DNA from: a virus
Direction: 5' to 3' (one strand)
IMG/VR virus record: IMGVR_UViG_3300037297_000048
Location: 1-40,718 of that record
Length of the DNA stretch: 40,718 nucleotides
A program made the translations under genes and the position numbers. Shown piece after piece: positions 5,541 through 11,275 of the stretch. Under the pieces are notes generated by a model. That model was given only the letters and a program-made list of their open reading frames with translations. It did no database searches and was not told the origin of the DNA. Numbering within the stretch: the first letter of the stretch is position 1; each line of letters opens with the position of its first letter.

Positions 5541-5777
5541 ATGAGCGGAGAAAACGAAAGACGTAAACTTGAAATGGATAACATGGGAAGACCAGTGGGC
5601 GAGGAGCCACGCGGGGACCGTAGCGAATTGGCTGTGTCGGTATGTTCTACCTCTCTTTCTGAGGCTCTTTGGAGGGCAGATAACGCTCACCTTGGAGAAA
5701 TGACGGAAGATGCCGCAAAACGATTAGCCTTTGAAGTCAGACGCCTCCTAGGTTGGAAGTGTGATCAGTCTTCGTAG
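5541..5777 (+). CDS. Small hypothetical protein
   Basis: 78 aa; a polar N-terminus (MSGENERRKLEMDNMGRP) is followed by a helical C-terminal half (LSEALWRADNAHLGEMTEDAAKRLAFEVRRLLGW). No motif is recognised. It starts 14 nt after the DUF1737-like gene and ends just before structured element C. Confidence 0.6.
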   Translation: MSGENERRKLEMDNMGRPVGEEPRGDRSELAVSVCSTSLSEALWRADNAHLGEMTEDAAKRLAFEVRRLLGWKCDQSS

Positions 5778-5880
5778 AACCGCGACTTCTCACGCGTAGA
5801 GAAGATCGGAGCGATGAACGAAGTTGTGAGCAATGATTTGTTCTCGCTAATTTTTAACTCAACAAAACGATAATATAGCA
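5776..5880 (+). promoter_or_regulatory. Structured intercistronic element C
   Basis: Stem AGCGA-t-GAACGAA (5810-5822) with TTTGTTCTCGCT (5837-5848): 12 pairs with one bulged T and one G-U. Hairpin CTTCTC-ACGCGTA-GAGAAG (5786-5804). CTCAC (5789-5793) can alternatively pair with GTGAG (5826-5830) in the loop of the long stem, giving a pseudoknot or switch. Tail GCTAATTTTTAAC and an A-rich leader precede ATG 5881. Confidence 0.55.
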
Positions 5881-6168
5881 ATGGCAATGGGATACATATC
5901 ACCAGAAGAAGCCTTGAAGAGGCACAAACTCAGGCAAAACCAACTAAGCGGAAAAGGTCCGCAGCCAACAATGAAACGTGACCATATCATGTACACGCCG
6001 GAAGATGTGAAGATCGTGAAAGACCCGCACCATGGAGGATTAACATCGTGGATGTATTGGGATGGTGACTTCTGGAATAAGCCGGGGGTTCAGAAAAGAT
6101 GGACCCGATGCAAGAAAGTGAGCATGACGCCGGATCGCTTGAAGGTGTTGGCAACGCTTTTTGATTAA
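5881..6168 (+). CDS. Hypothetical phage protein
   Basis: 95 aa with an aromatic centre (GGLTSWMYWDGDFWNKPGVQKRW) and basic residues throughout; no named family is recognised. It lies between structured elements C and D and has no Shine-Dalgarno site (TATAGCAATG). Confidence 0.65.
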   Translation: MAMGYISPEEALKRHKLRQNQLSGKGPQPTMKRDHIMYTPEDVKIVKDPHHGGLTSWMYWDGDFWNKPGVQKRWTRCKKVSMTPDRLKVLATLFD

Positions 6169-6170
6169 TC

Positions 6171-6257
6171 TGAGAACGTCCTAGTGATACGCGGCGGCTT
6201 GCCGACGTTGTATCCACTAGCTTGTTCGAACTAATTTTTAATAAGGAGAAAAATGTA
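6171..6257 (+). promoter_or_regulatory. Structured intercistronic element D
   Basis: CTAGTGATAC (6181-6190) pairs with GTATCCACTAG (6210-6220): ten pairs with one bulged C. AACGTC (6175-6180) pairs perfectly with GACGTT (6204-6209), interleaved with the first stem. With no loop nucleotides between them the two stems probably exclude each other, as in a two-state switch. Palindrome GTTCGAAC, then CTAATTTTTAAT, then a real Shine-Dalgarno site (AAGGAG, 6243-6248) 9 nt before ATG 6258. Confidence 0.55.
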
Positions 6258-6362
6258 ATGAAGAAAAGAAAACTGATACACCAACCGCGAGCAGTGGATT
6301 CGCGGAACCTCGGCAACGTGGTTTGCACGCAGGTTCCTCAGTCACCTGGCAATGCTGGCTGA
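6258..6362 (+). CDS. Small basic hypothetical peptide
   Basis: 34 aa (MKKRKLIHQPRAVDSRN...), with a strong Shine-Dalgarno site AAGGAG 9 nt upstream, unlike the genes before it. Too short to assign. First gene after element D and before the membrane-protein pair at 6432-7243. Confidence 0.5.
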   Translation: MKKRKLIHQPRAVDSRNLGNVVCTQVPQSPGNAG

Positions 6363-6431
6363 GATCGAGGAGGATTGATTCCCAATTCCAAAAGCTTGCC
6401 ATTTGCCGCGTAGGGCCGTTAGAAGGTCCAC

Positions 6432-7001
6432 ATGATCGCCCCGTTAATCACATTTCTAAGCAGCTCGGCAGGAGGGGCCCTTATCGGTTGGATACAGTCA
6501 CACCTTGAGCAAAAGCGGGCGGACAAGCTGCGATCGGATGACCGTTTGCATCAGGAGCGAATGGCTAGCAGAAAAGAAGCACTCGACCTTTACCGCAAGA
6601 GCATTGAGGCAGCTCAGATTAAGCCGATCCGCTACGCCAAAATAAAGCGTCAGACTCGGCTTAAGTGGTTCTTGTGGGGAGATCCTTTCGTGTGCGTGAC
6701 TGAAAAAGAAATGGACAAGCTCAGTCGAACGCCACGAGAAAAGACGATAGCAACATTAATGTTAATGGGAATGCTGACGTACTGCCTTATAGCTGGATGG
6801 GTTGGATTTTGGTTCATGGCTGACGTTTCGATAATCCCTCCAGACTCAAAACAAGCTGGCATCGACCTGGTCGTTTTCAAATTACACTTTGGCGGCAATA
6901 AACCAGTACCTCAAGCGGTCCTTGGTCCATTGCTTTATATTCTCGCTCCACTCATGTTTCTCATAACGAATTGGGCAATCCGAAAGAATCCGAACAAATG
7001 A
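6432..7001 (+). CDS. Membrane protein, candidate holin-type lysis protein
   Basis: 189 aa. Hydrophobic helix 1 at residues about 4-21 (LITFLSSSAGGALIGWI), then a long charged coiled-coil region (QKRADKLRSDDRLHQERMASRK), helix 2 at about 107-130 (TLMLMGMLTYCLIAGWVGFWFMA) and helix 3 at about 163-181 (LGPLLYILAPLMFLITNWAI). This membrane helix, coiled coil, two-helix arrangement recurs in phage proteins annotated as holin-like. Coupled to the next gene by ATGA; no endolysin is recognisable nearby, so the lysis role is inferred. Confidence 0.6.
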   Translation: MIAPLITFLSSSAGGALIGWIQSHLEQKRADKLRSDDRLHQERMASRKEALDLYRKSIEAAQIKPIRYAKIKRQTRLKWFLWGDPFVCVTEKEMDKLSRTPREKTIATLMLMGMLTYCLIAGWVGFWFMADVSIIPPDSKQAGIDLVVFKLHFGGNKPVPQAVLGPLLYILAPLMFLITNWAIRKNPNK

Positions 7002-7243
7002 CAACCAATCAAGATAATGCACTAGCGAGGGTAGCTAGTTGGTTTGTAGTTACGATGCTTCCAGTACTTCTGGCTGTCGCTGGATGGGCGATGCTCCAGA
7101 TAATCGAGAATGACAAGCGGATTGCTGTTTTGGAGGCCGAAGCAAGCAAAGGCCCAAGATTCACGTTAAACGATTTCCGGGTCACTGAAGCTATTTTAAA
7201 GGATCACGAGAACCGGATACGGACAATCGAATCAATCCGATAG
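6998..7243 (+). CDS. Single-span membrane protein with coiled coil (spanin/holin-like)
   Basis: 81 aa from ATG 6998, which overlaps the previous stop in ATGA. One membrane helix at residues about 14-37 (VVTMLPVLLAVAGWAMLQI) is followed by a polar heptad-like region (ENDKRIAVLEAEAS, ILKDHENRIRTIES). The topology is like inner-membrane spanin subunits or tiny phage membrane regulators; no lipoprotein partner was found. It ends the rightward early unit; the terminator at 7291-7321 lies downstream but faces the other way. Confidence 0.6.
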   Translation: MTTNQDNALARVASWFVVTMLPVLLAVAGWAMLQIIENDKRIAVLEAEASKGPRFTLNDFRVTEAILKDHENRIRTIESIR

Positions 7244-7290
7244 GCACATGCCAATCGATAGAGAGAAGTTCAAGGCTCGCAAGTAGGCAC

Positions 7291-7321
7291 AAAAAAGGCA
7301 TCTGACAATTTGCCAGATGCC
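7291..7321 (-). terminator. Strong rho-independent terminator of the leftward 7353-9240 operon
   Basis: GGCATCTG (7297-7304) and CAGATGCC (7314-7321) form a perfect 8-bp stem. On the minus strand it is followed by TTTTTT (7296-7291). It lies between converging operons. Confidence 0.88.
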
Positions 7322-7352
7322 CCGTATCGCGTTTCGCGTAGCTGACCCTATC

Positions 7353-7523
7353 CTAACTAAGCCCCCACCATTTCAAACGAGCCCTGGCCCCCTCACGCTT
7401 GATATAGCGTTTCGCCTTCCATCGGTTGATCTGCCCCATGATCGGCCAGCGGAATTGCAGCCAAGCCCCCATACAGGTAATGGAGCCAATGATAAGCAGG
7501 GTTGAGATTTCAGCCAGGCTCAT
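7353..7523 (-). CDS. Small membrane protein, N-terminal helix plus basic tail
   Basis: 56 aa. ATG 7523 is preceded by a strong Shine-Dalgarno site (GAGGAGG) and overlaps the previous stop as ATGA. Residues about 4-24 (ISTLLIIGSITCMGAWLQF) form a membrane helix; the rest is rich in Arg, Lys and Trp and would sit in the cytoplasm. Could be a lysis accessory or membrane-targeting peptide. Last gene before the terminator. Confidence 0.65.
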   Translation of the reverse strand: MSLAEISTLLIIGSITCMGAWLQFRWPIMGQINRWKAKRYIKREGARARLKWWGLS

Positions 7524-7741
7524 GGCTCAACCTCCTCGATACGTACCTCCATTCCACATCGCAGTAGCGACCAGACAAAAAGCTGAGCTTCGTTCGCGTC
7601 GAAATCAGTGTCGGTCTCCACCATTGGGCGGGCGTCTCCGTGGTCTCGGCTCCACACGTGGTAGCGCTTCGCAGCCGATCGGTCTGGTTCTGGGGCGTGC
7701 TCGGGTTTCAGGGCCATATGCAATTCGTTTTTCAGTTTCAT
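7520..7741 (-). CDS. Small hypothetical protein
   Basis: 73 aa from ATG 7741, chosen because GAGAGGA lies about 9 nt upstream; an in-frame extension to 7765 lacks a site. Composition acidic toward the C-terminus (ETDTDFDANEAQLFVWSLLRCGMEVRIEEVEP), compatible with a small alpha-beta fold. Coupled by ATGA to the membrane protein downstream. No family recognised. Confidence 0.65.
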   Translation of the reverse strand: MKLKNELHMALKPEHAPEPDRSAAKRYHVWSRDHGDARPMVETDTDFDANEAQLFVWSLLRCGMEVRIEEVEP

Positions 7742-7774
7742 TTTTATGTTTCCTCTCGGTTCCAAGGTTAATGG

Positions 7775-7993
7775 TTAATGATTCTGGCTGTCGGTCGCAA
7801 TCTCGATCTCCCCATTGCCGGACAGGTCCAGAGTTGCCGGCACGATAACGCCATCCACGCAATCGGCATAAAGCTCGACAAGGCTCGAGTAAGTCTTCGG
7901 CGGCATCGATGGCGTAGGGGCAGCGAAGTCCACGCCGTTCCAGTATTTGTCAGGCTCGGTTTCGGATCGTATCACGTATTGTTTGAGTCTCAT
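7775..7993 (-). CDS. Small hypothetical protein
   Basis: 72 aa from ATG 7993, overlapping the stop of the HTH gene by ATGA (7990-7993). Sequence YVIRSETEPDKYWNGVDFAAP and a C-terminal acidic stretch resemble small phage accessory proteins with a beta-rich N-terminus; no named family is recognised. Part of the leftward five- or six-gene operon ending at the terminator 7291-7321. Confidence 0.65.
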   Translation of the reverse strand: MRLKQYVIRSETEPDKYWNGVDFAAPTPSMPPKTYSSLVELYADCVDGVIVPATLDLSGNGEIEIATDSQNH

Positions 7994-8331
7994 CCTTCGC
8001 CCCCTTCCCAAGCCTCGAGGGCTCGATTAGCAAATGCCATAGCAGTATCTAGGGCGTCAGCGTCGAATGAGGTAAATTCCCCGTCTCTGGCAATCCGCTC
8101 AGCCTCAAAGATACCTCTCAGAGCCTCAATAAGCGGTTTAACGTCGCTTTCAGAGTAAAAGGGTCCGAACCCCTTGCTAAGCAGCTCGCTCTCCTTGTCG
8201 CTCAACTCACGCCCTTCCTTCACTTTGGTGCGGATAGTCGCTTCGTTGAGCCCTACGCTACGGGCAAGCGACCCCTGCTTGATGTGGGGGTACGCTCGCA
8301 GCTCCTGCAGTGTTTTGGTGGTAATATTCAT
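7990..8331 (-). CDS. Helix-turn-helix protein, candidate phage regulator
   Basis: 113 aa from ATG 8331, overlapping the upstream stop by one base (TGATG). Residues about 6-46 (LQELRAYPHIKQGSLARSVGLNEATIRTKVKEGRELSDKE) fit a Cro/XRE-like HTH: SLARSVGLNEATIRTKV is the helix-turn-helix. The C-terminal part is helical and acidic and ends in WEGGEG. A repressor or anti-repressor role is plausible, and it is one of two encoded candidates to bind the TTGCAACCAG operators. No lysogeny genes accompany it. Confidence 0.65.
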   Translation of the reverse strand: MNITTKTLQELRAYPHIKQGSLARSVGLNEATIRTKVKEGRELSDKESELLSKGFGPFYSESDVKPLIEALRGIFEAERIARDGEFTSFDADALDTAMAFANRALEAWEGGEG

Positions 8332-8759
8332 CAGATGGCCATCCGGTTGAATTGTCTTTCCTCGAGCCCAATGCAGTGGCCGGCGCTCATGTGCGACCCA
8401 GACTTCCAAGGTTTGTCTGTAATCACGACATAAACCGTGCCGTTGATGCTCGAATGAAACTTGCCAGCGACAAATCCGGTATGCCCTTGTAAACAGGCAG
8501 CAACGCCGTTTTCGTTAATTTTCACGTTTTCATCCTGCAAATCCCCTGCGTGGGTGAGTTCGCGGTTTCGATAGAGGGAGAGGGCGTGTTCTTGGTCTGG
8601 AGACAAAACGCGCACCTTGGTTCCTGTCTTCTTGTGGGTGATAATGCCAGTGGGGAGCGTGTCGCTCCAATCGTGGGAGTTCCACCCGTCGCCGGTCAAT
8701 GCCCTTAGCTGGACATCAAGCGGGTTCTCGTTGCTGATCGATAGCACTTTTGCTTTCAT
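8331..8759 (-). CDS. Hypothetical phage protein
   Basis: 142 aa from ATG 8759 with AAAGAGAA upstream and the AACCTGAATT leader 13 nt before the start. Beta-rich sequence (GIITHKKTGTKVRVLSPDQEHALSLYRNRELTHAGDL) with a histidine-rich C-terminal third (SGSHMSAGHCIGLEERQFN). No family recognised. It heads the operon 7353-8759. Confidence 0.7.
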   Translation of the reverse strand: MKAKVLSISNENPLDVQLRALTGDGWNSHDWSDTLPTGIITHKKTGTKVRVLSPDQEHALSLYRNRELTHAGDLQDENVKINENGVAACLQGHTGFVAGKFHSSINGTVYVVITDKPWKSGSHMSAGHCIGLEERQFNRMAI

Positions 8760-8772
8760 AGTATTCTCTTTC

Positions 8773-8782
8773 AATTCAGGTT
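8773..8782 (-). promoter_or_regulatory. Leader motif AACCTGAATT, copy 3
   Basis: Minus-strand AACCTGAATT, 13 nt upstream of ATG 8759. It lies between the terminator at 8824-8846 and the operon, where a promoter or transcript start is expected. Confidence 0.45.
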
Positions 8783-8823
8783 ATGCCAGCAGCCCAAAGA
8801 GGAGAGGGCCGCCTACCCCGAAA

Positions 8824-8846
8824 CCCCGCACGTCTGAGGTGCGGGG
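8824..8846 (-). terminator. Hairpin terminator after the 8872-9240 gene
   Basis: CCCCGCAC (8824-8831) and GTGCGGGG (8839-8846) form a perfect GC-rich 8-bp stem with a 7-nt loop. On the minus strand only TTTCGG follows, so it is a modest terminator; on the plus strand CAAAAGG follows, which is not terminator-like. Confidence 0.6.
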
Positions 8847-8871
8847 CAAAAGGGTTATGGTTGGTTGAGGG

Positions 8872-9240
8872 TTAGAGACCTACGCTATCAGTAAGCTTAG
8901 CAATCGCCCAACCACTAAACCAGTGCATCAACTCGCAGCCATTGACAGCTAGAGCCTCCTTGGCGGCGTGGACCCGCGACATAGGCAGGCCGCAGTCGCT
9001 CCACTCGGAATCACCCTCAAGCCAATCAAATCCAGCATCTGAGGGGATTGATATAACCCAGCCATGTTTCCAACGGTAGCACTCGCCCCCTAAATCGGTG
9101 CATCCCCATCCCTCGCAGATGCAAATCCTCCCATATTTGGGGTGGTCGATAATAGCTTCGGTTGCGGTAAAGTCGTATTCCCCCTTGAAGGTGCGGCTAT
9201 CGACTAGAGTTGCAGATTCAGTCTTTGTTTTCGTGCTCAT
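8872..9240 (-). CDS. Hypothetical phage protein
   Basis: 122 aa from ATG 9240. Rich in Trp, Cys and Gly (CEGWGCTDLGGECYRWKHGWVISIP), suggesting a small compact fold. No recognised family. It is a single-gene leftward unit: AACCTGAATT leader 4 nt upstream of the start, terminator hairpin downstream. It is divergent from the late operon across a 400-bp regulatory gap. Confidence 0.7.
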   Translation of the reverse strand: MSTKTKTESATLVDSRTFKGEYDFTATEAIIDHPKYGRICICEGWGCTDLGGECYRWKHGWVISIPSDAGFDWLEGDSEWSDCGLPMSRVHAAKEALAVNGCELMHWFSGWAIAKLTDSVGL

Positions 9241-9244
9241 AATC

Positions 9245-9254
9245 AATTCAGGTT
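9245..9254 (-). promoter_or_regulatory. Leader motif AACCTGAATT, copy 4
   Basis: Minus-strand AACCTGAATT, 4 nt before ATG 9240. It shares the longer upstream context CCTCAACA with copy 1 at 625. Confidence 0.5.
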
Positions 9255-9477
9255 TTGTTGAGGATGTAAGAGCAACTCGCCCTTAACTATCCATCACCAT
9301 ACGCAAACACGCATACAACGCAAGCACTCTCTCACGATTTTACGCAAATAAGCCAATTTCACTCACTCTCCAGGTAAGCCCGGGAAACAGCCCGTCTCCA
9401 AAACGACCCAATATCTACACCTCGTTAAGACATCCGGTCGCATCTCTCCCCCATCACTACGGGCCACGCATCCCGAT
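9255..9477. other. Non-coding divergent control region with ACGCA direct repeats
   Basis: No gene is seen. Four direct copies of ACGCA lie at 9301-9305, 9309-9313, 9318-9322 and 9342-9346, on a C/A-rich strand. They could be regulator-binding iterons or part of an origin. The region separates the leftward gene at 8872-9240 from the rightward packaging genes. Confidence 0.4.
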
Positions 9478-9506
9478 TTGACATTTGCCCTCAATCCAGT
9501 TTATGG
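9478..9506 (+). promoter_or_regulatory. Possible promoter, TTGACA box
   Basis: Perfect TTGACA at 9478-9483 with a weak TTTATG 16 bp downstream, positioned to drive the terminase genes. TTGACAT also occurs at 10471 and 14084 in late-gene gaps. The -10 match is poor. Confidence 0.3.
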
Positions 9507-9622
9507 ATCAGCGAAGCGAGACAGAGACACGCAGTGCGGATGCGAGAGCAAGCGCGGCGGCAGCACCAGCGAGCTGCGACGAGTACAACCTGATCCACCA
9601 CAAGCTAAGCATTGACCAATAG
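9503..9622 (+). CDS. Possible 39-aa peptide before terS
   Basis: ATG 9503 to TAG 9622, Ala/Ser/Glu-rich (MDQRSETETRSADARASAAA...). No ribosome binding site is evident, and the candidate promoter overlaps its start. Coding is doubtful; listed because it is the only frame filling the gap before the small terminase. Confidence 0.25.
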   Translation: MDQRSETETRSADARASAAAAPASCDEYNLIHHKLSIDQ

Positions 9623-9648
9623 CCAGCCAACACGCTACAAACTACACT

Positions 9649-10173
9649 ATGGTAGCAGACTCCACAGCAAAGCCAACACGCAGAGGACGGCCTCCAGTGT
9701 ACACACAGGCACAAGCTAACGCAGTCCTAGCCATGCTAGCAGCAGGCATCGCAATAGATGAGATCGGCAGGACAAAAGGACTCCCATCAGCCAATCACAT
9801 CAGGCAGTGGTTAGCCACCAAGCCAGATTTCGCAGAGGATTCCTTACGCGCAATGGAAACTGGGTGTACTGCAATGGCCCATGACTGCCTCCGGATAGCC
9901 GACGACCCAGACCTCGAACCGCATGACAAGCGGATCAGGATTGATACCCGAATGCGGCTAATGGGTAAGTGGAATCGCAAGCTGTACGGCGACAAGGTAA
10001 CAGTGGAGCACGATGCGAGCGACAAGCTGGTTGGTCTCATCCAAGCGGCAGAGCAACGCATCAAGCAGGCTCAGAGGGTGGAGGGCAAGCAACATGACTC
10101 CCTCCCCTCCAGCTCTACTATAGATATAGAGGCAGAGGCAGCTAGCCAGCCAGAGGAGCCAGAGTTTGACTAG
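9649..10173 (+). CDS. terS: Terminase small subunit
   Basis: 174 aa. Residues 11-70 have a basic entry (TRRGRPPVYT) and a helix-turn-helix-like segment (QANAVLAMLAAGIAIDEIGRTKGLPSANHIRQWLATKPDF) for DNA recognition. Residues about 95-125 (KRIRIDTRMRLMGKWNRKLYGDKVTVEHD) are the hallmark of Sf6-type small terminases. The acidic C-terminus (EAASQPEEPEFD) would contact the large subunit. It recognises the packaging site and stimulates TerL. The packaging site of P22 lies in this gene; here it could lie in the gene or the unusual gap just after it. Confidence 0.88.
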   Translation: MVADSTAKPTRRGRPPVYTQAQANAVLAMLAAGIAIDEIGRTKGLPSANHIRQWLATKPDFAEDSLRAMETGCTAMAHDCLRIADDPDLEPHDKRIRIDTRMRLMGKWNRKLYGDKVTVEHDASDKLVGLIQAAEQRIKQAQRVEGKQHDSLPSSSTIDIEAEAASQPEEPEFD

Positions 10174-10496
10174 GGTATCAGTACCCCTCGTATCAGGTCG
10201 CCTATCCTTCGGACTCTCAGGGGCTCAGAGCCACCATCCCGCACCCCGTAGAGATCGGGTCGCACGACACCGGCAGGCAGCACGCACCAGGGGGGGGCAA
10301 GGGGCTGGGGAGAAAGGTAAGTGTGGTTGGGTACCCTCTGACAAATATTTTGAGGTATTGACTGCCATCCAAGGGCCCTCTCTGCCTGTACTAGCTATGC
10401 CCCTACCCTTTTTGAGATGAGGTGTGCTGAAATATTTGTGAGCAGTAGTCGTGGATAGTTATCAACTTAGTTGACATCTACTTTATTGATAGGGTA
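10174..10496. other. 323-bp non-coding gap with inverted repeat and strand-composition switch
   Basis: Perfect 10-bp inverted repeat ACAAATATTT (10341-10350) and AAATATTTGT (10430-10439), 79 bp apart. A G-tract lies at 10291-10298. The top strand is C/A-rich before this gap and strongly G/T-rich after it. The palindrome TCAACT-t-AGTTGA (10462-10474) overlaps TTGACA (10471-10476). Between the small terminase and the rest of the late genes this could hold a pac site, an origin or a regulated promoter; no gene is credible here. Confidence 0.5.
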
Positions 10497-10733
10497 GTGG
10501 GGTTGGTTGTGGGAGGTCGAGTTGAGGATGTATTGAGCGATCTGAGGGGTTTTAGGCCATTGGGCGAGCTTTGTTATGTTGCGAGGGCGTTGGGTGCTTC
10601 TTGGGGTGATGTGGAGGGTTGTAGGGTTGGAGGGTACAAGGCTGCTTGGAAGTGGGCTCGGGACAATGGTAGGGTGTGGCCTCCTAAGTTGGTTGATGGT
10701 GAATTTGAGAATGAGAAAGGAACTGAATTATGA
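10497..10733 (+). CDS. Small hypothetical protein
   Basis: 78 aa if GTG 10497 is used; GTG 10509 is possible too. Contains LGELCYVARALGASWGDVEGCRVGGYKAAWKWARDNGRVWPP, which could be a small helical DNA-binding unit. Overlaps the next gene by ATGA (10730-10733). Highly G/T-skewed codons. No family recognised. Confidence 0.6.
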   Translation: MGLVVGGRVEDVLSDLRGFRPLGELCYVARALGASWGDVEGCRVGGYKAAWKWARDNGRVWPPKLVDGEFENEKGTEL

Positions 10734-11272
10734 GTGATGTAGAGAAGAGTCGTGACGAGGTTTGCTGGGAGATGAAGCAGGCTGGTAAGAGCAACGCTGA
10801 GATAGCGGAGGCTACTGGGGACAAGCGTCCTTGGTTGGCTGCTGCGAGGTGGGAGAAGAAGCTGAAGGCTTCTGAGAAGAAAGAGGAGGTGGTTGAGGAA
10901 CCCCCTGCTCCTGTTGTCTCTGATGAGATATGCTCCGAGTATGACAGGCAGAGGGAGAAGCTTAAGCCTTTCGAGGATGCTGCGTTGGATGCGGAGAATC
11001 GGCTTCATGAGGCAGTGATGAAGGGTGGTGAAGATCAGAATGATGAACCCGTCCTAGTTGTGATTTCCGATGGGAAGAAGGTTGCGGCCGACGAGCGTAT
11101 TGCTGGGTTGGCGAACAGCCTTCTTGAAATCGAGGGGGAGATCGGGATGCGGTGCGAGAAGCCTGATGAGATGCTGTTCTTGTGCAGGAGCCGTAAGGTT
11201 GAGGCTACGAAGGCAGACTGCGTGAAGGTGCTTTTCGGGATTTTGGGCAGGAACCGGAATTCGGAGGAATAG
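10730..11272 (+). CDS. Hypothetical protein between terminase subunits
   Basis: 180 aa. N-terminal HTH-like segment (EVCWEMKQAGKSNAEIAEATGDKRPWLAAARWEKKL), then a charged linker with EEVVEEPPAPVV and a helical C-terminal domain. ATGA coupling upstream; its TAG stop is followed directly by the start region of TerL, and the TerL Shine-Dalgarno site lies inside its last codons. May assist DNA packaging, or act as an alternative DNA-recognition factor; not proven. Confidence 0.7.
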   Translation: MSDVEKSRDEVCWEMKQAGKSNAEIAEATGDKRPWLAAARWEKKLKASEKKEEVVEEPPAPVVSDEICSEYDRQREKLKPFEDAALDAENRLHEAVMKGGEDQNDEPVLVVISDGKKVAADERIAGLANSLLEIEGEIGMRCEKPDEMLFLCRSRKVEATKADCVKVLFGILGRNRNSEE

Positions 11273-11275
11273 TTG

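Noticed and set aside
10166-10420. 84-aa frame after terS
   Set aside because: Overlaps the terS end, composition is erratic, and it crosses the G-tract and inverted repeat; treated as non-coding.
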